DNA from: Brassica napus
Taxonomy: Eukaryota > Streptophyta > Magnoliopsida > Brassicales > Brassicaceae
NCBI RefSeq assembly: GCF_020379485.1
Contig: NW_026014685.1
Coordinates: 1-64,000 of the forward strand
Length of the DNA stretch: 64,000 nt
Direction: 5' to 3'
This document shows positions 45,801 to 57,483 of this stretch, piece by piece (the stretch's first letter is position 1; every line of letters begins with the position of its first letter). The notes under the pieces are model-generated. The model was given only the letters and a program-made list of their open reading frames with translations. It made no database searches and had not been told where the DNA came from. A program made the translations under genes and the position numbers.

Positions 45801-46965
45801 TAGTCCTTCTTCATCCTCAACAATATTTCCATTCTCATCTAGGAGCTGTGTGATCTTATTCCTTGCTCTTCTTTGCTTCGTCAAGGCATGGAAAAATTTT
45901 GTATTTCTATCTCCTTCTCTCAACCAAAACACCCGACTCTTCTGCTTCCAGAACATCTCTTCTGCTTTAAGGGCATCTGAGAGTTCTTTTAGGGCTGCTG
46001 CAATTTCTTCAGTTGTGGCATTATCATCTGCATACAATCCTTCTACCTTTTCTTTAAGCTCCTCCACTAGTTTTGCCGAATTGACATTATTTTTCCTTCG
46101 CCATTCACTCAAGGCTCTCCTGCAGCTGGAGATATGTTCCATGATAGACGCATTGGGAGGAAGATCAGGAGATTTCCATCCCTCAAGGATAACTTGCCGT
46201 AGCTCTTCATTATCCAACCATCTTTTGTCAAACTTAAACTTTTTGGATCTTCTCGTTGGCTTTATGAGTATATCTGCAAGAATCGGACGATGATCCGATC
46301 CCCATAGCCTCATGTACTTTACTGCCGAGTGGGGAAACTTCTCATGCCAGTCTGTATTTCCTATAGCTCTGTCTAAAGGACATCGGACTGTTGATCCTCC
46401 TGCCCTCTTCCCCACCCAAGAAAGCATATCACCTGTGAAAGGAAATTCTAGCATACCACAATCATTAAGCATCTGCTTAAAAGGAAGAAAAGAACTAGCA
46501 GGACGTTGTCTTCCTCCTGCTTTCTCATCATGACATGTTATTTCATTAAGATCTCCTATCATGAACCAAGGTCCATTTCTTGTTGTTGAGAAACGCGTAA
46601 GACGTTCCCAAACTTGATCTCTTCTTTCTAATACAGGGTCTCCATAAACAAACGTCATATAGACTTTTATTCCATCAATGACTGCCTCAATGTCAATCAT
46701 ACGATTATTTGAAAATAAAAAATAAAACATTAACTTGAAATTCATCCATAAAAAATAAAGCTAAACCTCCGCTGAGTCCAAGTGGCTCAACAGTAAACAA
46801 ATGATCAAATCCTAAGTCGGTCTGAATGTTTTGCAACAGCCGCCTTTTATTCTTCGTCTCAGAAAGAAACACAAGTCCTGGGCGATGCTTCTGACACATC
46901 TCCGTAAGGCGTCGAACTGTGAGGTCGTTCCCAATCCCTCGACAGTTCCAACTGAGTGTCTTCAT
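42876..46965 (-). pseudogene. LINE ORF2: endonuclease-reverse transcriptase-RNase H, one frameshift
   Basis: ORF2 starts at ATG 46965 (MKTLSWNCRGIGND, the endonuclease start with its conserved Asn). A frameshift near 46705-46745, in an A/T-rich stretch, joins it to the 1289-codon frame starting near 46745. That frame holds the rest of the endonuclease (GDLNE, GSDHRPI), the RT with KAPGPDGM, QGDPLSPFIF and the catalytic FADDSLFF, a zf-RVT domain (CPRCGEVEETVTHAIFECP) and a C-terminal RNase H (LLDGSWKSS .. SEVEALRWAM .. THNRTADFLA). Nicks DNA and copies its own RNA at the nick in the nucleus. The ATG overlaps the ORF1 stop as ATGA. Confidence 0.95.
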
Positions 46966-48711
46966 GGATGATGCCTGGAGGTGTTTTTGGACCCCTCCAA
47001 ACCAGAATCGTTGCGTGAACTGTCCCTACGGATCTTCTTGTGTCCCGAACGATGAGTTTCTGAGCGTAGTACGTCACGAGAAGATGATCTACGCAGCTTC
47101 GGAGATCCCCGACGGAGGAACTCTGCTTTCTTTTTTGGAAGGCCGAGAGGGATGCCTGCCCTGCTTCCAATTTTGCGTGAGGACGAAGCTCTAGGCTTCC
47201 CTTTCGTAGCCTCCACTCCCTCCGCACCAACTGCTGGCGCGTCCTTTATGGCTTCAGCATCCATATCCATAAGTTCATCCCCCAGCAAGTCATCATCATT
47301 ATCCACAACCATCAAAGAATCCTCGCGATCCACATCCTCCATATTACTTGTGCCAATGATCTCCATGTCATTTAAAGCCCCTATTATCTGAGCGTCATCA
47401 AGCTGTGCTTTCTCCTTAGGAGAGAAAGACAATAATCGAACTGTGTCTCTGTCTCTTCTAGTAACATTTTCATCACGGCCCTGTCGAGACGGAGTTACTA
47501 TCGCACTTGCGATCTTTTTTCTGCTACTGCGATCCTCCATGCTTATATCAGCTGACCTTTGAGGAGACGGGCTGTCAGTTTGCCTTAAGTTCATTCCATG
47601 ATCATAAGGCTCACAATTTATCATTTCCATGCCCAGACGTTTCTCCATTTTCTCCTTAGCCCTCCATGTCTGAGCTTGTTGTTTTTGATAAGGTGCGTAC
47701 CTATTATTGCGACGTGAGAAACTTGAGCTGTATCTGTTCTCTTTTCCTCCTTGCTTTCTCGAAAAGCTTTCATTGTAAACCTCAGACCGATGATAACCAG
47801 CCCTAGCATCACTCATGAAGCCATCGTCATGCCTATGTTTCCTCTGAGGCGAGATACTTCGACGGCTCCCCTTACCGTAACGATCAGATCGCGAATAGGT
47901 CTCATATCTGTCATATGGTTTCTGGTCTCGCAGCAACGGCTCTCGAGATGTTGCGACAGTAGGGAGCTAAACCCTTTCAAAGACACCAGTTCGCTCGACA
48001 CGATCTTTTCCAACTGGAAACTTCATCGGACAATAAGCCACTTCATGAGTCAACATCCCACAAGATGAGCAATGCTTAAAGAGCTTATCGTAATGAATTT
48101 GAATCGAGACCTCCTCTCCTCCAGGTGATGCTATCTTCCGTGTGAATGTAAGCGGTTGCCTAGTGTCAACGTCAATTAGCATGCGGCCTGCCGAAAGTTC
48201 GACAGTGTCAATATGGCCAAGCCGACCACCAATGTTCCGTAGATTTTTGATTGTCCATAAATGTAATGGAATGCCTGTAATCTCAATCCAGAAAGGGATG
48301 ATCCAAGGGTAATCGTCGTGAACCACCGGTTCCCAACGAACAAGCACGAACATACAGAAATTATAGTGAAACGGCCCTTGACGAAGGACCGACTGAAGAT
48401 CATCTTCATTCATAAAGTTTAAAAGAAACTTCTCACTTCCAAGGTCATTAGCTGTGATCCTATCTTGCATCTTCCACTGCGATGGCATGGTTTGGATCAG
48501 CTTAACCACGGATTGTTTTAGGATTTAAGATCTTCCCGATCAATGACATACGATAATCCTTGATGGTAGGAGAATCATTTTCATCCGTTAGATGGATAGG
48601 TTCGTCGTCATGATCGTAACAGATACGTTTCCCTTTAATATCAGCCATATGAGCTGAAAGTTGTCGATTCATCATTTGATTTGGTGCGAGACTCGTTGCC
48701 GTAGGACACAC
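46962..48711 (-). pseudogene. LINE ORF1: DUF4283/zinc-knuckle RNA-binding protein, two lesions
   Basis: Three open parts. The first, 48502-48711, starts MCPTATSLAPNQ and ends at a frameshift near 48517. The second, 47967-48509, has the DUF4283 part and a CCHC knuckle (HCSSCGMLTHEVAYCP). An in-frame TAG at about 47964 then separates it from 46962-47936, which is basic and Arg/Ser-rich. Parts two and three are in one frame. The protein would coat LINE RNA. The stop TGA at 46962-46964 overlaps the ORF2 start. Confidence 0.9.
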
Positions 48712-48723
48712 GCGAGATCGAAA

Positions 48724-48935
48724 GATGATATCGAGATCTAAATATATCGGGATGGAAAGATGAGAACGAGGGGTTGATCAGAACGAAGGTTATGATCAAA
48801 CCAACGGTGAGGCTTTCTTCAGGAAAGGATGATATCGAGATCCAAATATATCAAGACCGAAAGATGAGAATGAACGGTTGATCAGAGCGATGGTTATGAT
48901 CAAACGACGGTGAGACTCTCTTCAGTTAAAGGATG
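48724..48935 (-). repeat. Two 104-bp tandem units in LINE 5' UTR
   Basis: GATGATATCGAGATC starts at 48724 and again at 48828, each followed by AAATATAT..AAAGATGAGAA..GGTTGATCAGA..GGTTATGATCAAA..GGTGAG. It lies between ORF1 and the LINE 5' end, where the internal promoter is expected. Confidence 0.9.
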
Positions 48936-49097
48936 TCCGAGAGGTAATCCGTTGTCAAAGAACAACAGATCTGGTGATGGATCAAATCCCTAAGAGGATC
49001 TGATCAAGCCGCCATTGTAGTCGCCCTTGGAGTCTCCAGAGAGAAAACCCTTTTTTCTTATTTCTATTATGTAGGACATCTCTTCCAATACAAAGTT

Positions 49098-49404
49098 AAA
49101 TATATATATACAAAAGTTGTGTGAACCAAAATAAATTGGCTAAATTTAAATCTATAATCCCCAAGACTAATTATGGTCAACACGTTTTAAACCATGTTTC
49201 AAAAATAAAGATTACTGCTAAAATTTTTGATACTGGGTTAGGGCTAAACCATGTTAGGTTGAGCCCATATTAACATCCCTATTTTTCTGGACATTCATTT
49301 GAAAACCATCCTGGAGGATGTTTGGTTAGTTGATCTCTTAGAAAGATATGAAAGTGGTTGGGATGTTAGTATGCTACTACCAACTGGGAAGACATATTAT
49401 TACT
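49098..49404 (+). other. Flank of LINE with possible exon end
   Basis: From about 49300 the plus frame LDIHLKTILEDVWLVDLLER .. SGWDVSMLLPTGKTYYYL runs to a TAG near 49432. The composition is gene-like but not recognised. It stands where the UBP fragment stands relative to the other copy of the inverted repeat. Confidence 0.3.
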
Positions 49405-50090
49405 TAGAGAGCAACAGAGGCTAGGCAATGTAAATATCTTGTAGAGTCAACAACCAGACATACATATATAGTCTTATGATTCATATAAGTTTTATGATTC
49501 GGTATTGTAGGCAGTTTATTCTTTCACAGACCAAAGTTTGGGAAACAAATTCAATCATCTATGAAAGATTTAATAAAATTTCGAGTTAAGAAAAAAAAAC
49601 AAACAAATTCAATCATCTAGGAAGTAATACGGTAAAAAAAGAAAAAGATATATGGGAAACAAATTCAGTCATGTAAAACATATTTTGTCAATTTACCCAT
49701 AAAGAAAAAAAAATGATGTACCACAAAGAAAATAAAATTAGAGAAAAGAAAAAAAGCTACGTATGTAACTAGAAGGTAATAAGGCGAAAGAAAGAAAAAG
49801 GTATATGGGACACGAATTCAATCTGTAAAAGTAACTTTTTTAGTCATCTATACTTTTATTATTATGGAAAACAGCAATGTTGTTTTTTTTCTTTAAAAAA
49901 ACGAATAAATAGAGTCTCAGTATAACATATTTTGTCAATTTACCCATAAAAGAAAGTTGCTATATCCAGTTACAAAAAAAAGTTGCTATATTTGACCATA
50001 AAGAAAAAAATAGAAAAGGAAAAAGATATGTACGTAATTTAGGAAGTAATAAGGTAAAAAAGGTATATGGGCAACAAATTCAATCAACGG
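49405..50090. repeat. Right copy of the long-range inverted repeat
   Basis: The reverse complement matches 6762-7703, from GTTGCTCTCTAAGT inward to the CCTTATTACTTCCTAAATTACG part. It holds three of the imperfect units (two in the left copy) and no SINE. No gene is seen. Confidence 0.8.
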
Positions 50091-50479
50091 TAAAATGATT
50101 TTAGTCAATATTGGTCTTTTTAAAAGAAAAAAGAAGGAACAAAAATGGAAATGTTAGCTTAACATGTTTACCTAAAAAGAAAAAGAGTTATTAACACAAA
50201 TGGACAGTTTTTATTACATCATAGAGCACATAGTGCTACTGAGACATTTTTAAGTGGTTAAAGACTCATTTCTCCTTCCAAAAGCGAAACCAAATATGGG
50301 CATATCAGTAAAAGCATATTTTTGTTCTGGTTAGGTAGGTTAGTGGCTTTGAATTTTGAAAAAAAACCAGGGTTGTGGTGGTGGTCTCGTGAAGAAGTTT
50401 AATTTGTTTAATAAATAAACTTGGGTCCCGTAAAAAAATTAGTTTCCATTATTTTTTATTTCTCTTTCATAAACTGAAA
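50091..50479. other. Intergenic
   Basis: AT-rich with no ORF; it may contain the promoter of the ORF at 50480. Confidence 0.4.
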
Positions 50480-50842
50480 GTGCGTTTCCGGGAGAGAAAT
50501 CGACGGACGAAGTTGCTGACGTCGGACGATTTAATGGAGGATTCAGGAGAATCAAACAATGACGGCAAGAAGCGAGCAGGGAAAGAGAAATCCGATAGAG
50601 TTTTTACTATGTTTCCATATTGGCTCAGATTTAGGGTTTCTCCTGCTCATTCCACGCTGCATCGTCCCCTCCGTCGTGCTCTGCAAGTCGTGAACCGCTC
50701 TTCTGTCATCACCAGAAGCCGCGACCTCAGAGCCTCTCTCTTCAGCATGAAATCAAGCCACGATCTCTTCATCTCCGCCGCGATTCTGAATAGCAATATA
50801 CCATTTCAGATTGACTCCATACTTTTTAATTGTGCAGCCTAG
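50480..50842 (+). CDS. Hypothetical ORF, 120 residues
   Basis: Continuous frame starting MRFRERNRRTKLL; an inner ATG (50534, MEDSGESNNDGKKRAG) is an alternative start. It is basic and Ser/Arg-rich with balanced GC unlike its surroundings, so more gene-like than chance ORFs here. No domain is recognised. It may be a first exon of a decayed gene. Confidence 0.3.
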   Translation: MRFRERNRRTKLLTSDDLMEDSGESNNDGKKRAGKEKSDRVFTMFPYWLRFRVSPAHSTLHRPLRRALQVVNRSSVITRSRDLRASLFSMKSSHDLFISAAILNSNIPFQIDSILFNCAA

Positions 50843-52835
50843 ACCTTCACACAAAAATTGGATGATTTAAGATGAAACAATGGTCGACGGCGGTGGAATT
50901 TTGCAGAAACCCTAAAGCAAGTCATGAAGGAAAAGATGAGTTAATTACAACTTTGCCATTAATGAAAAAAAAAACAAAAAGTAACAAAAAATGATTTATG
51001 TGAATTATAAGATTAATGACGATTTGCATAAAAGTAATTATATATTAATGAAAATCAAGATTTACTAAAGATCATACAAAAGGTCGAACAGGAAAATGTG
51101 AACATATGTACATGTGTATATGTGTACGACAATTACTTCTGTATATATGTACACATGTACAGATGTTCACATGTGTACAACGATTAGTTGTGTATATGTT
51201 ACATATGTACACAATGGTGGACTAGTAGTTGAGTTTCTCCTCTAAGTAAACATATGTACACGATGGTGAACTTGTAATTTAGGCAACATAATCTTGATAA
51301 GAAATGGTAAGCTTAACTTTAATTTATCATCCAGCTTAACTGGTTAAGAATGTTGCATATCAAAGGTTTTATATTTCTATATTACATACTAGATGTAATA
51401 ACTAGTTAAGAATGTTGCATAGTAAAGTATCCACATGTACATATAATCTCCATCAAGTACATATTATTAGCTATGCACGTGTACATTGTTTGTAAAACTG
51501 ACATAGTTGTACATGTGGACAACTATTATCACAGTACCGGAATGAACAAGCAAGTGGTTCTGGAAATCAAAATAAATTCAGGAGTGCAAATTGTTGAATT
51601 TTGAAGACTAACTATAATTTTTTGGTATATTCGAAATTATAAATCTGCGAATACAAATTCTTGAATCAAAAAGAAAATTACATGTGGTTGTGTAATTGTT
51701 TAGCCAAATTCATGAATTTATAAGAGAAAATATAATTTAGTTGATGGTAGGAACATATATGTGTGCGGGTGGTTGTGTACGGGGGTGTATAGGTATGTCC
51801 AAAAAGAAGAAGGATGGAGGTGAGTGAATGCGCTATCGTAGAAGAAGGTCTGGTGTATATATGATTCACTACAATCAGATTGTTCGAGGATGATGTTTTG
51901 ATTTGGCTAGAACATATGTGTATTGTTGTTTTGTGTATACGAATTGTAGCTTGTAGCTTGGCATAGTTGTACACGTGGACAGCTCGTAGCTCCATGATGT
52001 ACAGTTGACATAGTTGTACATGTGGACAACTTGTAGCTTGGTTCTGCAGTGTACTAGCAGCAAGTGATTCTGAAAATCTAACTCCGTAGGAAACTGTAAG
52101 GACTGTGATTGTGTAATTTTGTTACCAATTTTCCATAACTAATAGAATTAGTCAGTAGAAACATGGTTAATATAATGTAGTTGATGGGAAGAGCGTACAT
52201 GTGTACGGTTGAGGGGGTGTATAGGTAGATGAGGTTTTTAAACCAGCGTAACCAAGTTAGACAAAATGTCCACAATAGAAATCCACGAATTGATTAAAGT
52301 TTGTGGGCTAAGAGTAAAACCAATACATATTAAAGAAATTTATTCCATTCGCCGACGATAACCATACAATGGCCCATCCGCCATGGAAGGTACCTACAAG
52401 AAGTGAGAGGGTAGTTGTTCAAAGAGTTAGAAACTTGGAGTTACAGTAAAAGACATTGACAAAACAAGGTTAATTAGCTCACAAACCACAACTTTTGATC
52501 TAATAATCAGGTTTTGATTTCTGATTAATTATCTTGTTAACTTTGTGGGTGATGAAAAATGAAGAGGTAAGAGACGAGAATGATAGGGGGGAAAGAAGAT
52601 GGTGAATTGTAGAATTTGATCTGGACCATCAAAAATAAGAAGTAGATCTAATAGTGGTTGTTAAAAGTTAGATATGTGTCTTTGTCCAGATTTGTAATAT
52701 TAAATCTCAGCCTTTGGCAATAAAAGAAGATCGATGTTTGGGAGCAAATCCTGCCAATAGAATCATTAGGAAGGAGCTTTATATTTGGTATGTAACGTAA
52801 AAGGAAAATGGTTAGTTAGGATTCAACACTAGTTG
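50843..52835. repeat. AT-rich region with TACATGTG(G/T)ACA-type repeats
   Basis: 51090-51260 has many alternating GTACACATGTACA-like words. TAGTTGTACATGTGGACAAC recurs at 51506 and 52010, with a variant at 51965, and the clusters near 51720-51800 and 52160-52240 share GGTAG..GTACATGTGTACGG..GGGGGTGTATAGGTA. No coding region is supported. It may be a decayed, unclassified element. Confidence 0.5.
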
Positions 52836-52967
52836 TTAGAGAAAGTGTGTCTGTATAACAATGTGTCCTAAGGTGTAATTAAAGTTAAAGAAAGTGTCTT
52901 AAATCTTTCAAAGAAAAATGGAAATGTTCGTATGATAGAGAAAATGGAAACTTATAATTATTTAGTC

Positions 52968-52975
52968 TATAAATA
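52968..52975 (+). promoter_or_regulatory. TATA box (TATAAATA)
   Basis: TATAAATA precedes two 23-bp tandem units (CAGTCTCCTACTTCTTTCTC..., 52981-53026) and the ORF at 53056, the layout of a Pol II promoter. It could equally belong to an old LTR, as TGTTAGAGAAAGTGTG at 52836 looks like an LTR start. Confidence 0.45.
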
Positions 52976-53055
52976 AAAGCCAGTCTCCTACTTCTTTCTC
53001 CACCAGTCTCCTACTTCTTTCTCCACCAAGAACTTTCAGCTATTTCGGTTTTTTT

Positions 53056-53622
53056 TTGTTTTTTTTTAAGCAAAAAAACAAAAATGTTTCAACTGAGAAG
53101 TTACTGGAGTTGGGGGCAGCGAAATTGGCAAATTTAGTGGCATTGGAAGAACAACTACCTTTGGAAAGTTTCGGTTTCAAAGTGGGAGAAAACTCACACA
53201 AAATTTATGCTAACAAACAAGGTATAACTTATCATCGTATGACGAAAAGTGGCATGGCATTTACAGAGCAGATTTTATACAAAGAACTTGAAATCTTCAA
53301 GAAGATGACGAAAGAAGACAAGGAGGAAGAGCTTCAAAAGATTCACTCAAAACAAAAATATCATGAAAATATCTGGAAAAGCAAATTAGTTGACTAGCAT
53401 ACATTACCTAAGACGGTGGAAAAAAAGCCAGAGAGAGAGAGTATACTTTTCAACATGCTCATTGATGGTCTCATGGAGAAGATCCCCGCTACAACAACAT
53501 CTGCTGATTCAATAACCCAAAACTTGTGGTGTAGTTTTGCATCTGAGGTTGCAAGGGTTCTAGTAGACGGCGTTAAAGATCTAGAAGAAACAGATGTAGA
53601 AGATATGTATAGAGAAGGGTAG
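53056..53622 (+). pseudogene. Unrecognised gene-like ORF with an in-frame stop
   Basis: One reading frame covers 53056-53622, broken by a single TAG at 53395. Before it: STEKLLELGAAKLANLVALE, ESFGFKVGENSHKIYANKQG and a Lys/Glu-rich helix. After it: KPERESILFNMLIDGLMEKI and FASEVARVLVDGVKDLEE, ending EDMYREG. Composition is strongly protein-like (no low complexity, sensible hydrophobic spacing). I do not recognise a family. The 3' end runs into the Copia 5' region. It may be a host gene fragment cut by the Copia, or an ORF carried with it. Confidence 0.5.
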
Positions 53623-53726
53623 AATAGTAAATACTTATTACCTAGTATCTCTTGTACACTATATATACGTTGTATTCTCATTGTTAATAGAATCATTCAG
53701 TTCCATATTCTATATGGTATCAGAGC
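53603..53726 (+). repeat. Copia 5' LTR end and primer binding site
   Basis: TGTACACTATATATACG (TATA-like) and TTGTATTCTCATTG precede the primer binding site TGGTATCAGAGC (53715-53726), complementary to initiator tRNA-Met. The LTR start is uncertain: TGTAGAAGATATG at 53597 (about 115 bp LTR) or TGTTAGAGAAAG at 52836. The 3' LTR is not in the window. Confidence 0.7.
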
Positions 53727-56700
53727 TAACGATCCCTAAATTTTCAATTTTTTTCTAAGCCGCCAAACCCTACAAGTCATCCTCTTCCTTTTTCACGATG
53801 ACTTCTCCAGCTTCTTCTCACGAGACCATCCCTGTCTCCGGCGCTTCCAACTTGCTCAACATAATTAACATGACGAACGTTACCAAATTGACGGCTTCAA
53901 ACTTCCTCATGTGGAGTCGTCAAGTTCACGCCTTGCTCGATGGATATGCCCTTGGAGGATTCATTGATGGATCGAAGGTCATTCCACCTCCGACAATCAC
54001 AGTCGACGAGATTGTCAAAACCAATCCTGAGTACACTCTGTGGCAGCGACAGGATAAGCTCATCTACAGCGCCTTGCTAGGTGCAATCACAGTCACGATA
54101 CAGCCCATCCTCTCTACCACCACGACGTTTGCGCAGTTCTGGGAGACTCTATCCGCTACATACGCCAAACCAAGCAGAGCTCATGTCAAACAAGTTCGAC
54201 AACAGATCAAGACATGGATGAAAGAAAGCATGACCGTTGATGCTTATATGCAAGGGTTCACTACCCGTTTTGATCAATTGGCATTGCTCGGTAAGGGTCT
54301 CGAACGTGAGGACCAAGTCGAGTATGTGCTAGAAGGACTACCTGAGGAGTACAAGGTTGTCGTGGATCAAATTGAAAGTCGCGACACAACACCTTCCTTG
54401 AATGAGATCCATGAGAAGCTCTTGAATCATGAAGTCAAGCTTCAATCAAAACAGAGCACTCCGGTTGTTCTTCCAATCACGGCTAATGTTGCCAACTACC
54501 GAGGTCCTTCCAACAACAGTGGGCATCGCAACAACAACAATCAAGGTCGTGGCAATAACAACAGGAACCCGCAGACATGGCAGCAACAACAATTCTCTCC
54601 ACGCAATGACCAGCCTACACGAGGATACCAAGGCAAGTGTACAGCTTTGTGGAGTCTTTGGGCATAGTGCCAGACGCTGCTCTCAGTTGTTGAATCAGTC
54701 CAACTCGTACAACAACAATCAACGCCAACTCTCCTCTGCTCCAAGCTCCTGGCAGCCGCGGGCAAATATGGCTACAGCATCGTCCTATAATCCAAACAAC
54801 TGGATCCTCGACAGCGGAGCAACACATCATCTGACCAGAGACTTGAATAATCTCGCCCTTCATCAGCCTTACACGGGTGGCGAAGAAGTCACTATTGCTG
54901 ATGGTTCGGGCCTCGCGATCTCGCACACTGGTCCACTTCTCTTAAAACCCCCACTCGTTCCTTTAACTTAAATGATATTCTTTATGTCCCTGACCTGCAT
55001 AAAAACCTTATCTCTGTGTATCGCTTGTGCAATACTAATAACGTCTCGGTTGAATTCTTTCCTGCTCATTTTCAGGTGAAGGATCTCAGTTCTGGGGCCC
55101 GGTTACTCCAAGGCAGAACTAGAGATGAGCTGTACGAGTGGCCTGTGACTTCATCAAACACAATCTCCCTGTTCGCGTCACCCACTCCAAAAACGTCTAT
55201 GTCCTCGTGGCACTCTCGCTTGGGACACCCTTCTTCTACTACTTTGCATTCTATTGTTTCAACTTTTTCTTTACCGCTTTCTTCTTCCAAACTAAAACCT
55301 TGTTCTCATTTTTTTATTAATAAAAGCCATAAACTTCCATTTTTTTTTAAAACACAATCACCTCAAAAGAGCCTCTTGAATACATTTACACGGATGTTTG
55401 GACCTCACCCGTTTTATCCATTGACAAGTTCAAATACTATCTCATTCTTGTTGATCATTACACCCGCTACACCTGGTTCTATCCTCTCAAAAAAAAATCC
55501 CAGGTCAAAGATACCTTCATTGCGATCAAAACACTGGTGGAAAATCATTTTCGTCACAAGATACGCAACTTATACTCAGACAATGGAGGCAAGTTCATTG
55601 CTCTCCGCTCATATCTCTCCTCTCACGGCATCTCTCATCTGATCTCTCCACCGCACACGCCAGAACATAATGGAATTGCGGAAAGGAAGCATCGACACAT
55701 TGTGGAGACAGGCTTAACATTGTTACATCAAGCATTGCTCCCACCAGAGTTCTGGACATACTCATTTGCTGCTGCTGTCTACTTAATTAACCGGCTGCCG
55801 TCACCTGTTATTCATAACAACTCGCCATTTCAGAAGCTGTTCAGTAAACCGCCAAATTATCTCAAGCTTCGGGTGTTCGGCTGCTTGTGTTTTCCATGGC
55901 TGCGTCCATATACACATCACAAGCTTGACAGCAGATCCTTACCGTGTGTCTTCCTTGGATACTCCATCAGTCAGAGTGCATATCTGTGTCTCCATGTCTC
56001 CACTGGTCGTATATACACTTCTCGGCACGTTCAATTTGTGGAGACGATCTTTCCATATGATGCGAACAAGACGACCACTCCATCATCTTCTGAACCAGTT
56101 CAACCCCTCTTTGCTCCTCCAACGATAATTCCTGCTCCACACTCGCCACTCGTACCAGCTCAAGCTCAAGTGTCTTCGCCCCCGGACCAAGATCCTCACA
56201 CAACACCTGCTGCAATGCCTTCACGGGCGAACTCTGTTATTCAAGAACAGTCTAATGCAAATGGTACAGAAATTAATTCAACTGAGATGCTAACTAGTTC
56301 TGCGCAGGTACACACGGAGACTCCAAACACCTTCCCTACTCAAACCAGTCCCGCGCCCTTACCTACTCAAACCAGTCTCGCGCCCTCACCTACTCAAAAC
56401 ATTCCAACACCGTCACCAACACAAACAACAAACTCCTCGTAATCTCATTCCTCTTCGTCCTCCTCCATCATACCTACCCAACAATCATACTCTCCACCAC
56501 CAGTCGCAAACAATCACCCTATGTAAACCCGTGCCAAAAACAAAATCACTAAACCTACCAAAAAGTTAACTCTCATCGCAACCTCCCCTTATCCGAAACC
56601 AAAAATCCCAACCTCTGTGGCCCAGGCTCTGCGAGATCAACGGTGGCGCGAATCTATGGGAGACGATTACAAGGCGCAGATACGCAATGGGACTTTCGAA

Positions 56701-57483
56701 CTGGTTCCTCCAGATCTGGCTCAAAATGTCATTCCTACGAAATGGGTTCATACGATAAAGTACTTGCCTAATGGTGTTCTTGACAGGTACAAATCTAGAT
56801 GGGTGGCCAGAGGCGGCAATCAAGAGTATGGACTGGATTATGCTGAAACCTATAGCCCTGTCGTCAAGTCTATCACCATCCGTCTAGTTCTGCAACTCGC
56901 TGTTACTCGCGACTGGAAAATCAAGCAGTTGGACGTCAATAATGCGTTTCTACAAGGCACTCTCACTGATGAAGTCTATGTCACGCAACCTCCAGGATTC
57001 GTCGATGCCGATCATCATGTTTGAAAGCTTAAGAAAGCTTTATATGGCTCAAGCAGGCTCCTCGGGCATGGTACCAAGAACTTAAGACATATCTGACGCA
57101 AATGGGTTGCCAAAATTCAGTCTCAGACACCTCTGTCTTCATCTACCTTCATGGCACTCATATCGTCTATATTTTGGTATACGTCGATGATATTATTGTC
57201 ACTGGAAGTAGCCATTCCTTACTTGATGCGGTTATACGAGTTCTGGCAGCAAGGTTTTCTCTCAAAGAACCCACAGACCTACGGTACTTTTAGGAGTGGA
57301 AGCAACTCGTACCTCCCATGGTCTTCATCTTATGCAGCGGAAATATGTCCAAGATCTTCTTGCTAAGACAAATATGCTCGACTCGAAACCGGTCGCTACA
57401 CTGATGCCTACTTCACCCAAGATCACACTCAGTAATGGTTATGTTCTTGATGATCCAAGAGAATACAGACAGGTCGTAGGAAG
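53727..57483 (+). mobile_element. Copia retrotransposon (RE1-like), interrupted
   Basis: It runs gag, protease, integrase, RT, in the Copia order, until the Athila LTR at 57484 cuts it in the RT-RNase H region after DDPREYRQVVGS. The rest, and the 3' LTR, must lie beyond 64000. Multiple frameshifts and stops show it was already dead or has decayed. Confidence 0.93.
53798..57483 (+). pseudogene. Copia gag-pol polyprotein, broken
   Basis: Gag starts at ATG 53798 (MTSPASSHETIP) with the UBN2-type region (SNFLMWSRQVHALLDGY, ALLGAITVTIQPILSTTTT). An extra A near 54640 breaks the CCHC knuckle (CGVFGHSARRC in the next frame). Protease has ILDSGATHHLT. A shift near 54945 follows. GAG-pre-integrase has SWHSRLGHPSS; the integrase core has DHYTRYTWF, YSDNGGKF and the PHTPEHNGIAERKHR triad part (55537-56442). 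RT (56617-57483) has [23 protein letters not shown]; a TGA replaces a Cys codon near 57023 and frameshifts occur near 57050 and 57290. RNase H is cut off. Resembles Arabidopsis RE1. Confidence 0.92.

Larger units (their letters stand above)
42839..49085 (-). mobile_element. Full-length L1-type LINE
   Basis: A 6.25-kb element with a 12-bp TSD CAATACAAAGTT (42827-42838 and 49086-49097) and a poly(A) tail (T run from 42839). It has a 5' UTR with two 104-bp tandem units, ORF1 (DUF4283, zinc knuckle) and ORF2 (endonuclease, RT, zf-RVT, RNase H). Both ORFs carry inactivating lesions, but few, so the insertion is not very old. Confidence 0.95.

Noticed and set aside
43013..47391. Plus-strand ORFs opposite the LINE
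   Set aside because: They are shadows of the real minus-strand LINE ORFs.
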